Assembly: GCA_007859835.1 (NCBI GenBank)
Contig: SJPJ01000001.1
Span: 5,438,283-5,502,282, forward strand
DNA: 64,000 nucleotides
Direction of reading: 5' to 3'
DNA from: Novipirellula herctigrandis
GTDB lineage: Bacteria > Planctomycetota > Planctomycetia > Pirellulales > Pirellulaceae
Shown here: positions 27,454-36,466 of the stretch, in pieces
Layout: every line of letters begins with the position of its first letter
Numbering within the stretch: the stretch's first letter is position 1
Position numbers and translations under genes: made by a program
Notes under the pieces: model-generated
Told to the model about the DNA's origin: nothing
What the model saw: the letters and a program-made list of their open reading frames with translations, nothing else
Databases searched by the model: none

Positions 27454-29895
27454 ATGAAATCACGACTCACATTGCCATCGAGCATTCTGCTGCTTGTTCT
27501 AACCATTTCCAATTTGAACGGACGCGATGTAAAGGTCCAAGCCGCCGAGGTGACTCTGACTGGTCGGGCTCCAGCGCCGGTGGAACCGTTGTCGCTTTGG
27601 TATCGTCAGCCTGCCGAGCGATGGCTTGAATCGCTTCCGGTTGGCAACGGACGACTTGGGGCGATGGTGTTTGGTGGCGTTGATTCGGAACATCTGGCGC
27701 TGAACGAATCGACATTTTGGTCAGGGAGAGTCGAGCCCAATGTTGTGAACCCGACCGGTCGCGAGAACCTTTCGAAAATTCGCGAGTTGTTCTTTGACAA
27801 CAAGTATCCTGAAGCAACTGCGCTCGTCAAAGAGCATTTGATCAGCGACCCTGACAACTATGGTACGCATCTTCCGGTCGGCGACCTTTATCTTGCAATG
27901 CAACACGGTGATGGAAACATCGATGTGACGAACTATCGTCGCGAACTTGACCTGCCAGCAGCGATCGCACGTGTTTGTTATTCCGTTGGGCAAACCGAGT
28001 TTTCTCGTGAGGTGATTGCTTCGCACCCGGATGATGTCATCGTCGTTCGATTGTCGGCGGATCAACCCTCTAACATTAGCTTTGATACGCGCTTCGATAG
28101 TCAGGGTGGACCCTATCAAGTCGAAACGGATGGAAAGAATCGCATGATTCTTACTGGCGACGCCAGAGAGAGGCGACATAGTGATGGAAAAAGCGGCGTC
28201 CATTCCCACGGTATTGTCCAAGTCGTTGCTGATGGCGGTGAAGTAACCTCATCCGCGGAGTCGCTAAGCGTCCGAAATGCAAACTCGGTGATACTCTATA
28301 TCGCTATCAATACGGACTATAACGATGTCGATCCCAAGATGCGATCAGAACAACAGATCGCGTCTGCAATGGAAAAAGGGGTTGATGTAATTCTAAAGAC
28401 ACACCTTGTTGATCATCAGACGTTATTCAATCGAGTCACATTGAACCTTGGTGATGACAAAGAGAATGGAATCCCGACTGACGAGCGTCGAGAACGCTTG
28501 TTGACGAGTCGTCTTGATCCTCCATTGGCAAATTTGTTTTTCCAGTATGGCCGCTATTTGATGATAGCTGGCTCGCGTGCCGATTCACCTTTACCGACCA
28601 ATCTGCAAGGGATTTGGAACGACAACCGTGCGTGTCGCATGCCTTGGACATGTGATTTTCATCTCGACATTAATACGCAACAGAACTACTGGCCGGCCGA
28701 AGTTTGTAATCTCAGTGAATGTCACGAACCGCTGTTTCGATTGATCTCGAAAGTCCAAGAATCCGGCCGTCGCACTGCTCGTGATCTTTATGGTTGCAAC
28801 GGCTGGGTGTGTCACGTGTTTACCAACGCATGGGGTTACACCGCTCCGGGCTGGGGACTTGGTTGGGGATTGCATCCAACCGGTGGTATCTGGATTGCTT
28901 CGCATTTGTGGGAACGTTTCCTATTTGAGCAGGACAAGTCGTTTCTTGCGGAAAAAGCATACCCCGTGCTAAAAGATGCAGCACATTTTTTTCTGGATTA
29001 CCTCGCTGTGGATCCAAATACCGGGTACTTGGTGAGTGGTCCCTCGATCTCTCCGGAGAATGCTTTTTACGGACCGGATGGGACTCGCGGTGCTGAATCG
29101 ATGGGAACCGTTCACGATCAGGTATTGATTCGCGATCTTTTCCAATCTTGCATCGACGCCAGTGAGATTCTTCAGTGCGATTCCGAGTTTCGAGCGAAGC
29201 TGATCGCCGCGATGAAGCGATTACCACCACTGAAAATCGGCAAGCATGGCCAGCTCCAAGAGTGGTTTGAGGACTTCGCCGAAGCGGTTCCAAACCACCG
29301 ACACACCAGTCATCTTGTCGCACTATTCCCGGGTTCTCAGATTACGCCTGACGGTACACCAAAGTTAGCTGATGCGGCTCGCGTTACGATCAAGCGTCGG
29401 CTGTCACAACCTGATTGGGAAGACGTCGAGTGGAGTCGCGCCAACATGATTTGTTTCGAGGCTCGTTTGCGCGACGGTGATGCCGCCCTTCGGAATCTAA
29501 CCGGATTGATGCGTGATCTTAGTGATGTGAATTTGCTGACGTTTTCCGCAGCGGGTATCGCGTCGGCGCAGCATAACATCGCCGTTGTCGATGGCAACTT
29601 GGCTGCTTCGGCCGGTATGGCCGAAATGTTGTTGCAAAGCCACGGAAACGAAATCCATTTACTTCCGGCTTTACCGTCGGCATGGCCGACTGGCAGTTTC
29701 GAGGGATTGCGGGCGCGAGGCCACTTTGAGGTCAGTGCAACATGGAAAGAGGGCGAGTTGGCATCGGTGGCGATCACGTCGTTAAGCGGCAACCCGTTGC
29801 GAATTCGCTCAGCCGAATTGGTGAAAGAGCTTTTAACGAGTGTAGGTCAGACCTACCATTTCAACGGTTCGCTTGACATGACGTCGTTGGAATGA
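27454..29895 (+). CDS. Secreted glycoside hydrolase family 95 protein (alpha-L-fucosidase type)
   Basis: GH95 enzymes are inverting hydrolases, mostly alpha-1,2-L-fucosidases, some alpha-L-galactosidases. The 813-residue product has a signal peptide (LTLPSSILLLVLTISNL) and is exported. Family features: LPVGNGRLGAMVFGG with ALNESTFWSG near the N-terminus; DFHLDINTQQNYWPAE carrying the catalytic Asn pair; VSGPSISPENAF with the acid Glu; and LQEWFEDFAEAVPNHRHTSH with the catalytic Asp region. Length is near the family norm. The start lies just after a 15-base tandem repeat. Together with the GH29 gene at 41 kb it points to fucosylated substrates. Whether the linkage cut is alpha-1,2 is an inference from the family. 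Confidence 0.92.
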   Translation: MKSRLTLPSSILLLVLTISNLNGRDVKVQAAEVTLTGRAPAPVEPLSLWYRQPAERWLESLPVGNGRLGAMVFGGVDSEHLALNESTFWSGRVEPNVVNPTGRENLSKIRELFFDNKYPEATALVKEHLISDPDNYGTHLPVGDLYLAMQHGDGNIDVTNYRRELDLPAAIARVCYSVGQTEFSREVIASHPDDVIVVRLSADQPSNISFDTRFDSQGGPYQVETDGKNRMILTGDARERRHSDGKSGVHSHGIVQVVADGGEVTSSAESLSVRNANSVILYIAINTDYNDVDPKMRSEQQIASAMEKGVDVILKTHLVDHQTLFNRVTLNLGDDKENGIPTDERRERLLTSRLDPPLANLFFQYGRYLMIAGSRADSPLPTNLQGIWNDNRACRMPWTCDFHLDINTQQNYWPAEVCNLSECHEPLFRLISKVQESGRRTARDLYGCNGWVCHVFTNAWGYTAPGWGLGWGLHPTGGIWIASHLWERFLFEQDKSFLAEKAYPVLKDAAHFFLDYLAVDPNTGYLVSGPSISPENAFYGPDGTRGAESMGTVHDQVLIRDLFQSCIDASEILQCDSEFRAKLIAAMKRLPPLKIGKHGQLQEWFEDFAEAVPNHRHTSHLVALFPGSQITPDGTPKLADAARVTIKRRLSQPDWEDVEWSRANMICFEARLRDGDAALRNLTGLMRDLSDVNLLTFSAAGIASAQHNIAVVDGNLAASAGMAEMLLQSHGNEIHLLPALPSAWPTGSFEGLRARGHFEVSATWKEGELASVAITSLSGNPLRIRSAELVKELLTSVGQTYHFNGSLDMTSLE

Positions 29896-29921
29896 AAGTC
29901 ATCATTTCGAAAGGTAGCATG

Positions 29922-30944
29922 CTAAAGATTTTGCTTGCCATCTAAACGATACTGAATCGAGAATTGGAATTTCTCGTCTTTCGCTCGCGACGCGTTGAAT
30001 TGCAATATCGTACTTCCTGATTGGTTGTATTGGAGCGAAGGAGTTGGCTTGACCGAATCAACATTTGCGTTCAACGGCAGCAACACGGTGACTTTGAGCT
30101 CGTTTTGCGATGCGCTATAGAGTCTATCGCTATTGAAAGTCCAGGTGCCATCTTGCTCGGTTGCTGCCAACGGAAACTGTGTGACCTGAGTGTATTTGAG
30201 CATGTCGTCGACGATGGCTCCGTTGGTGATTTCTACGTCATAGCGATGATGAGTGCCGGTTGGTGTAATTGTCACCGGCATCGTTTCGTCTTGATTGTCG
30301 ACCCAACGAACTTCGCAATCCTTGGGCACATGCATGGTGATTGTTTGTGGCCGTTGCATTTTGGAGTAGGTCTGTGCGATGTTGGTTACGGTGGTGACGT
30401 TTCCGTTGGTCTGAACGGTGATAACGGAATCGGCCGATAGTTTTCCGCCACCGGTGTTAGTCAGGTTTGATGACCAGGTCGATGCGGCAATGGCAGCGAC
30501 GACACAAACGCCAAGCCATAGTTTTCGCTCCCACGGCGAAGACCCGCGTACTGGTTCATATTTGATCGAGGGTTCGGCTGGATGCTCGACTCCGACGACC
30601 GCTGCTAAGCGAGCAACTTCGAAACGCAATAGTTTCATGTCCTTTAGTATGCTGAGTTTGGTCGCGGCAACCGCAAACCATAGTTTCATCAAGACGGTTG
30701 TTTCGTAGACGACGAGGATCACCACCGCACAGATGATCAATTCTTTGGTGTCGCGAGTGCGTGCAAAATAATTGATCACCAAGACCCCAATCAGGACCAG
30801 AATCACGGCATAGATCCAATAGATTCGCTCTGCCCAGCGGACTCGATTTGAGAACTCTGTCGCGGACGCTTCTCGCATCGTTTGTGTCCGGAAGTCGGAG
30901 CTTTCTGTTAACGCTTTCTGTAGTTCTTGGTCGTGTTCATTCAT
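29922..30944 (-). CDS. Membrane protein paired with an ECF sigma factor
   Basis: This 340-residue protein has three probable membrane segments: IYWIYAVILVLIGVLVIN, LIICAVVILVVYETTVLM, and KLWLGVCVVAAIAAS. About 170 residues follow outside the membrane, beta-rich and Thr/Asn-rich. It resembles the uncharacterised membrane proteins often found just after ECF sigma genes in planctomycetes (DUF6768-like; that name is a guess). Its start overlaps the end of the sigma factor gene by eight bases, so it is co-translated with it. A role as anti-sigma factor or envelope sensor is inferred from this position only; no ZAS zinc-finger motif (HxxxCxxC) is present. Confidence 0.7.
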   Translation of the reverse strand: MNEHDQELQKALTESSDFRTQTMREASATEFSNRVRWAERIYWIYAVILVLIGVLVINYFARTRDTKELIICAVVILVVYETTVLMKLWFAVAATKLSILKDMKLLRFEVARLAAVVGVEHPAEPSIKYEPVRGSSPWERKLWLGVCVVAAIAASTWSSNLTNTGGGKLSADSVITVQTNGNVTTVTNIAQTYSKMQRPQTITMHVPKDCEVRWVDNQDETMPVTITPTGTHHRYDVEITNGAIVDDMLKYTQVTQFPLAATEQDGTWTFNSDRLYSASQNELKVTVLLPLNANVDSVKPTPSLQYNQSGSTILQFNASRAKDEKFQFSIQYRLDGKQNL

Positions 30945-31482
30945 CTTTTGTATCCTCGATTAGGTGACGCAATCGCCCACGAGCGTGATGCAGTCGTGAT
31001 TTCACGGTTCCAGACGGAATCCTCAGAATCTCAGCGATCTCCGAGATACTGAAATCATCTTCGTAGCGGAGTGACAAGACGGCGCGGTCGTGACCGGAAA
31101 GACTCGCCAGAGCATCGCTTAGTTTTTCAGCCTGTTGGTTTACTTGATGACACTGAGTCTCTTCACGACTTTCTGCGTAAGTATCGTCGGCACGTCGAAC
31201 GCGTTGTTGACGTCGAATCCAGTCGCGTGACTTGTTACTGGTGATCCGATAGGCCCAAGCGGAAAACGCAGAAGGATCTTCGAGTCGATCGATACGACGA
31301 CTGATGATGAACCAACTTTCCTGAGTCACATCCCAGGCTGCCTGTTCGTTGTCGGTCAATCGCCATGCCAAACGCCAGAGTCGGTCTTGCCAACACTGGA
31401 TCAGTTGCTCGAGTGATTCCGTGGCCCCCTGTTGGGCTTGGATCACCAGTATTTCGTTATGGAGTCTTTGCTGCTGATTCAT
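30937..31482 (-). CDS. ECF-family RNA polymerase sigma factor
   Basis: This 181-residue protein contains sigma region 2 (WRLAWRLTDNEQAAWDVTQESW, abbreviated here by its DVTQESW core; FSAWAYRITSNKSRDWIRR) and sigma region 4 (LSGHDRAVLSLRYEDDFSI, then SEIAEILRIPSGTVKSRLHHAR). Regions 1 and 3 are absent, as is normal for ECF factors. It overlaps the membrane-protein gene by eight bases. The next gene upstream in the window is the divergent GH5 gene, about 350 bases away. It could control neighbouring hydrolases, but no ECF-type promoter motif could be identified by eye. Confidence 0.92.
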   Translation of the reverse strand: MNQQQRLHNEILVIQAQQGATESLEQLIQCWQDRLWRLAWRLTDNEQAAWDVTQESWFIISRRIDRLEDPSAFSAWAYRITSNKSRDWIRRQQRVRRADDTYAESREETQCHQVNQQAEKLSDALASLSGHDRAVLSLRYEDDFSISEIAEILRIPSGTVKSRLHHARGRLRHLIEDTKDE

Positions 31483-31835
31483 TCGCCATCTCGATCATTC
31501 GCCTATTAGGTCGATTGGCAGAAAGAAACGGTTCACAAAATGGCCCCAAAAAGGTGAATCTAAAATTTTCAATGCAGAGTCATTCGTTTTGGCGTGCGTG
31601 CCATGATCGAATTGGTATCAAGCGAATCATGCTACCATGCTTTGCCGTTTTTGTTTCAATCGCTAACTGAGCCGACCCGATCTGCTCGACTCGAAACTGC
31701 TTGTGGTATAGAAGGGATCACATTTCCTACCCGCAGATCGTGGGTGCTTTGTATCGCTGGACTCGTGGCGATATACTAGAAGCCGCTCGGCCATAAGTTT
31801 CGGGCCCCTTCCACCCCATTCCCCACCTTTGGTCC
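31483..31835. other. Divergent region between the sigma factor and GH5 genes
   Basis: About 350 bases hold the promoters of the ECF sigma gene and the GH5 gene. The open frames inside are short and unconvincing. No clear palindrome or repeated promoter element was seen. Confidence 0.4.
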
Positions 31836-32894
31836 ATGCTCATGCTCCTGACACGATGTCGATTTTTGTTAATCACGTTATGCCTATCCGCATTTGTCTT
31901 TGTCGCTCGGGCGGAACAAACTAGCGAATCGGCGAAGCCAAACGCAGCTATTAAGCAACCCCAACATCTTGGCCGTGGAGTCAATATTCTCGGTTACGAT
32001 GGGATATGGAAATCGAAGCAAACGGCTCGCTTCAAAGAACACTATTTTGAGATGATTCGGCAAGCTGGCTTCGATCATGTTCGCATTAATTTGCATCCGC
32101 TACGCGATCATGCAATGGAGTCGGATCATCGCCTGAGCGACAAGTGGTTGGCGACGCTTGATTGGGCTGTTAATCAGTCGCTTGCAGCCGATTTGAAAGT
32201 GATCTTGGATTTTCACGAATTCAACACTCTCGGCCGTGCACCCGACATCAACAAGCAAAGCATGCTTGCGTTTTGGCGTCAGATATCCGAGCGATACAAA
32301 GATAAGCCGGACGAAGTTGTTTTCGAAATTCTGAACGAACCCAACAAGAAACTGACTGCGGATTTATGGAACCAGTACTTCAGGGAAGCGTTGGCAATTA
32401 TTCGAAAAACGAACCCGACGCGAACCGTCATCATTGGCCCAGCTTCTTGGAACAACATTAACGCGCTGGACACGCTAGAGCTTCCCGAAGAGGATCGTCT
32501 CATTGTCGTTACCGTGCATTACTACAATCCTTTTGCGTTTACTCATCAAGGCGCCGGATGGACCGACTTGAAGGATAAGCTTGGCGTGACTTGGGACGCT
32601 ACCGCAGACCAGAAACAAGCGATCATCGACGATTTTGCAAAGGCACAAGCCTGGGCAAACGAGCATGACCGACCGATGTATGTTGGTGAGTTTGGTGCTT
32701 ATGACAAAGGGGACATGGATTCGCGAGTCCGTTGGACATCGTTCGTCACTCGGCATTTGGAAGAATTGGGATGGAGTTGGGGGTACTGGCAGTTCGACGG
32801 CGATTTCATTGTTTACGATATTGACAAGGAACACTGGGTCGAGCCAATCCGCAATGCGCTATCACCACCAAAGCAAAACCAAACTAGTAAATAG
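31836..32894 (+). CDS. Secreted glycoside hydrolase family 5 protein (endo-beta-glucanase type)
   Basis: GH5 enzymes cut beta-linked polysaccharides such as cellulose, xyloglucan or mannan. The 352-residue product has a signal peptide (FLLITLCLSAFVFVARA) followed by one (beta/alpha)8 domain. Catalytic and family residues are the Arg in GFDHVRINLHP, His in LDFHEFN, the acid/base Glu in VFEILNEPN, VHYYNPFAFTHQG, the nucleophile Glu in PMYVGEFGAYDKGD, and the final WGYWQFDGDF. Length is normal for a single-domain enzyme. It is nine bases from the GH2 gene, so the two form an operon. The polysaccharide cannot be fixed by eye; the GH2, GH43 and fucosidase neighbours would suit a hemicellulose such as xyloglucan. 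Confidence 0.92.
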   Translation: MLMLLTRCRFLLITLCLSAFVFVARAEQTSESAKPNAAIKQPQHLGRGVNILGYDGIWKSKQTARFKEHYFEMIRQAGFDHVRINLHPLRDHAMESDHRLSDKWLATLDWAVNQSLAADLKVILDFHEFNTLGRAPDINKQSMLAFWRQISERYKDKPDEVVFEILNEPNKKLTADLWNQYFREALAIIRKTNPTRTVIIGPASWNNINALDTLELPEEDRLIVVTVHYYNPFAFTHQGAGWTDLKDKLGVTWDATADQKQAIIDDFAKAQAWANEHDRPMYVGEFGAYDKGDMDSRVRWTSFVTRHLEELGWSWGYWQFDGDFIVYDIDKEHWVEPIRNALSPPKQNQTSK

Positions 32895-32903
32895 GCACGA
32901 TTC

Positions 32904-35402
32904 GTGAAAAATACATCCATGAAATTGTTGGGCTTTCTGGCTCTATGCATCGCACCGTTTGTCGGTCAAACACAGATTGTCGCCGAGGATTTTACGGCTC
33001 AGGATTTTACCGCTCAGGGTTTCGGCAAAGCGGAACGGGTTATCGATTGGCATTTCCATCTCGGTGACATCAAATATGGTGGCCGCCAAGCGTTGAATCA
33101 TTCCTCGTGGCCAGCCGTCACCGTGCCGCACGATTGGAGTGTCCAGTATCCGGCAAGCCAGGATTTAGCCAGTTGCACCGGCTATCTTCCAGGTGGTATT
33201 GCCTGGTATCGCACGGATCTTCATATTTCCGAAAGCTCTAAGGCACCGGAAGAAAAAGACAAACGGTTCTATTTGTACTTTGGCGGCGTCTACAACAACA
33301 GTGAAGTATTTATCAATGGGAAATGGCTCAGTAAACGGCCCAATGGCTATGTCTCTTACATGGTTGACTTGACGCCTTATGTGAATCCCAGCGGTAAGAA
33401 CGTCGTTGCGGTACGAGTGGACCATAGTCAAAGTGCGGACTCACGATGGTACACGGGGTCAGGCATCTATCGTGACGTCTACCTCGTCACAGCTAACCCG
33501 GTGCATATTGGGCAATGGGGCGTTTACTGCACTGCATCGGTCACCGAACAAGGGGCTGAGTTGAATGTCGAAACGCAGATCAAAAATCACGAGGCGAAAC
33601 CGGCTGCGGTTGAAGTGGTCCACGAGTTGCTCGATCCGTTGGGCGAGTCGGTCGCAACGGTACGCGAATCGATTGAAGTTAGTGAGTCCGTAGTGACGCG
33701 ACAACAAATGACGATCGAAAACCCGTTGCTGTGGGATCTCGACTCACCGAATCTGTATTCGTTACAAACCACCGTCGTTCGCGATGGCACGGTGACGGAT
33801 GCGAGTACCACGCGAGTGGGAATCCGTAGCTTGACATTCGATCCCAACCATGGGTTTGCTTTGAATGGAAAGTGGACCAAGATCAAAGGCGTCTGTTTGC
33901 ATCACGATGCTGGCGTTCTGGGAGCCGCGGTACCAAAACAAGTTTGGCACGATCGGCTGCTACGACTCAAAGAAATCGGATGCAACGGTATTCGAACCAG
34001 TCACAACCCTCAGTCGACCGAGTTGTATGATTTGTGTGACGAACTTGGGATGTTGGTGATGGACGAAGCTTTTGACGAGTGGGAATATCCGAAAAAAAAA
34101 TGGCTTGAAGGTTGGAATGTTGGCACACCCGGCTTTCAAGGTTCTGCCGACTATTTCCGAACTTGGGGGAAGCAAGATTTGGAGTCGATGGTCCGTCGCG
34201 ATCGCAACCATCCGTCAATCATCATGTGGAGTATCGGAAACGAAGTCGACTATCCCAACGATCCCTACAGTCATCCAATACTGAATGAAGAAGGGATCGG
34301 CCAGAAACATGTTGCGGGTTATCAGGATAGCCAGCCTCATGCCGATCGGCTTGGCGAAATTGCACAGGAACTGGCGGCTGTTGTTCGCAAATTCGATCGA
34401 TCACGGCCGGTCACTGCGGCGCTCGCCGGTGCGGTGATGTCCAACGAAACGGATTACCCTGCGGCGTTGGATGTTATTGGTTACAACTATACCGAAGACC
34501 GTTATGAAATGGATCACCAGAAGTATCCCGAGCGAGTCTTGTACGGTAGCGAAACGTCAAGCGGACTGGATTCATGGAACGCAGTTGTGGACAACGATTT
34601 CGTCTTTGGCCAATTCATCTGGACCGGCATCGACTATTTGGGGGAATCCCACCGCTGGCCGTCTCGCGGATTCACCACAGGACTGATTGACCTCAGTAAC
34701 CGCATCAAGCCACGGGGTTATTTTCGTAAATCGTTGTGGACCGATGAGCCGATGGCCTATCTGGTTACACAGCCGAGGCGCGAGCGACGGTCGCGCTCGG
34801 TAGAGCGGCGATCCCGTTCCGCGCCGCTGTCGCCTCATTGGGATTATCAAGACGGTCAGCAGATTCGCGTCGTCTGCTATACCAACGGTGATGCTGCGGA
34901 CCTGCTACTCGATGGAGAGAAAGTTGGCACTCGACAATCGCTTGACCCAGAAACTCGCATCATCGAGTGGACTGTGCCGTACCAAGCGGGCGAGCTAGAG
35001 GTGGCCGTCTACCGTGATGACAAAGAAGTTGCCAACGACACTTTGAAAACATCTGATCGTCCGTCGGCCATCAAGGTCGACCAACTATCCGGTACTCTAC
35101 ATGGTCGCCACGATGTCGCGCTGGTGTACTTGAGGGTCGTCGACAGCCAAGGCAATTTTGTTTACCTCGCTGACAATGACATTACGTGTAGCGTGCGAGG
35201 AAACGGCAGGTTGATTGGATTGGAAAACGGTTCCAACAACGTGACGGAAGTCTATACGGATAACCATCATCAATGTCAGCATGGCCAACTGTTAGCGTAC
35301 ATTCAAGCGACTGCCGATAGCGGAGAAATCGACGTCGAGTTCAGTTCACCACTGCTTGAGTCAGAGCGAATCGAATTGACGATCGCAGCCGAGCTCGAAT
35401 AG
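32904..35402 (+). CDS. Secreted glycoside hydrolase family 2 protein (beta-galactosidase type)
   Basis: This 832-residue exported enzyme of the GH2 family has a sugar-binding domain (PHDWSVQYPA, YLPGGIAWYR), immunoglobulin-like domains and a TIM barrel. The acid/base Glu is in IMWSIGNEVDYP and the nucleophile Glu in YGSETSSG; also seen are GVCLHHDAGVLGA and IRTSHNPQS. The start may be the GTG at 32904 or ATG at 32919; both lead into a hydrophobic signal segment (LLGFLALCIAPFVGQ). It follows GH5 by nine bases. After the barrel there is an in-frame Arg/Ser-rich insert (RRERRSRSVERRSRS), encoded by two hairpin-forming palindromes, unlike the rest of the protein. Galactosidase activity is the likeliest guess. 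Confidence 0.92.
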   Translation: MKNTSMKLLGFLALCIAPFVGQTQIVAEDFTAQDFTAQGFGKAERVIDWHFHLGDIKYGGRQALNHSSWPAVTVPHDWSVQYPASQDLASCTGYLPGGIAWYRTDLHISESSKAPEEKDKRFYLYFGGVYNNSEVFINGKWLSKRPNGYVSYMVDLTPYVNPSGKNVVAVRVDHSQSADSRWYTGSGIYRDVYLVTANPVHIGQWGVYCTASVTEQGAELNVETQIKNHEAKPAAVEVVHELLDPLGESVATVRESIEVSESVVTRQQMTIENPLLWDLDSPNLYSLQTTVVRDGTVTDASTTRVGIRSLTFDPNHGFALNGKWTKIKGVCLHHDAGVLGAAVPKQVWHDRLLRLKEIGCNGIRTSHNPQSTELYDLCDELGMLVMDEAFDEWEYPKKKWLEGWNVGTPGFQGSADYFRTWGKQDLESMVRRDRNHPSIIMWSIGNEVDYPNDPYSHPILNEEGIGQKHVAGYQDSQPHADRLGEIAQELAAVVRKFDRSRPVTAALAGAVMSNETDYPAALDVIGYNYTEDRYEMDHQKYPERVLYGSETSSGLDSWNAVVDNDFVFGQFIWTGIDYLGESHRWPSRGFTTGLIDLSNRIKPRGYFRKSLWTDEPMAYLVTQPRRERRSRSVERRSRSAPLSPHWDYQDGQQIRVVCYTNGDAADLLLDGEKVGTRQSLDPETRIIEWTVPYQAGELEVAVYRDDKEVANDTLKTSDRPSAIKVDQLSGTLHGRHDVALVYLRVVDSQGNFVYLADNDITCSVRGNGRLIGLENGSNNVTEVYTDNHHQCQHGQLLAYIQATADSGEIDVEFSSPLLESERIELTIAAELE
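34773..34828 (+). repeat. In-frame double palindrome inside the GH2 gene
   Basis: Two consecutive hairpins lie in coding sequence: CCGAGGCGCGA pairing with TCGCGCTCGG (34773-34783 with 34791-34800, one bulged G), and AGCGGCG with CGCCGCT (34804-34810 with 34822-34828). They encode the Arg/Ser-rich insert. The composition is much richer in G+C than the flanks, as expected for a palindromic element inserted without breaking the frame. Confidence 0.6.
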
Positions 35403-35499
35403 CTGGCGAGCAAAAGCTGAATGGCCTAAGTGCCGTCAATCGCCCCCCTTGTCCGTGATTGGTTTATCGCAATTATTTTGCCGACTGAAAGTGACCACC

Positions 35500-36048
35500 A
35501 TGCGACGTCCGACTTTCGTTTTGCTAGTTGTCGTTGGCATCTCCGTCGTATTGTCAGAGTATGGCTGTAGCGAAACTCTTAGGCAAGCAACTACGCTGGC
35601 GGACGCTCAACGAATCGTCGCTCCAATCATTGCGAAACGCTTCCCAAACGCAGAAGAATCAGTTGTCGGAAACGAGTTTATTGTGAAGGCGAATACAATG
35701 CTGTATACGCTGCACAGGGAATATCGCGGCGGCGAAATATCGAAATCGACGTATGACGAAGAGGGCCCTGGTGCCAACGGATTTTTGCTTCGTATCGAGT
35801 ATCGCCCTCGAGGGTATGGCGGTCCACTCGGCACGCCGCAGACAATGCGTGAGGCATATTGGTCAACCTTTACTCACAACATTAAGATTTCCAATTCTAC
35901 CGCCTCACTTTGGATCGTGTTTTCCTATCGCGGATTGAGTCGCACTGAGTTTTTGCCAGCCATACTCGATGCTCTCGGAAAGCCTCCAAATCGTTCAGAA
36001 GGCGAGACCATCAGAATCATCGAATTCATCGAAGCGTTACAGAAATAG
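35500..36048 (+). CDS. Hypothetical lipoprotein
   Basis: I do not recognise this family. The start at 35500 gives a short basic N-terminus and a hydrophobic signal (FVLLVVVGISVVLSEYGC), with Cys at residue 23 as possible lipidation site; an upstream start at 35449 is less likely. The remaining 160 residues are mixed alpha/beta, with a beta-rich segment that includes GFLLRIEYRPRGYGG and a C-terminal helix (TIRIIEFIEALQK). It lies about 100 bases after the GH2 gene on the same strand, possibly part of the same transcript. No catalytic motif was seen. Confidence 0.6.
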   Translation: MRRPTFVLLVVVGISVVLSEYGCSETLRQATTLADAQRIVAPIIAKRFPNAEESVVGNEFIVKANTMLYTLHREYRGGEISKSTYDEEGPGANGFLLRIEYRPRGYGGPLGTPQTMREAYWSTFTHNIKISNSTASLWIVFSYRGLSRTEFLPAILDALGKPPNRSEGETIRIIEFIEALQK

Positions 36049-36466
36049 CCTCCTTTCGCTCTGTTTTCTCTGAAAAAATGGGAAGAGAAAGGTGTCTGTC
36101 ACAATCGCAATGATATTGGGTTTGTGCTGCGATCTGTCTGCAAAACCAGATCCGTTCAACGCCAATATCAATTACGCGACCGCCCCAATTCGTAGAGCAG
36201 GCTGCCGAGTTATGGAGTCACTTTTTTCACTGCCATTTATGTCTGCATGCAACTGCCTGGTCGCCTGTTTCGCGAAGATTGCGTACCTATCATCGATGTT
36301 GCATGATGCCTACGTGGATATCCTTGGATCATTAAAACGTTTCCACGCATGTGCTTCTGCCACATTCTTAGCCACCGTTGCTGATTCCACAATTCACGCA
36401 CTCAACCAAAGCTAATGGGCTATGATAGGTTGAAAAATGCTGATCAGCAGTATCAAGGGACTCAAT
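36049..36466. other. Gap between hypothetical lipoprotein and GH43 gene, with a REP-like half-site
   Basis: About 420 bases with no supported gene. A 107-codon GTG-started frame (36092-36415) exists, but its start lies in AAAGGTGTCTGTCAC (36088-36102), a sequence type seen in repetitive extragenic elements, and its product looks random. The GH43 ribosome-binding site AAGGGA is at the right edge. Confidence 0.4.

Noticed and set aside
36092..36415. 107-codon frame with GTG start
   Set aside because: The start lies in a REP-like word, the product is compositionally odd, and no ribosome-binding site is present.
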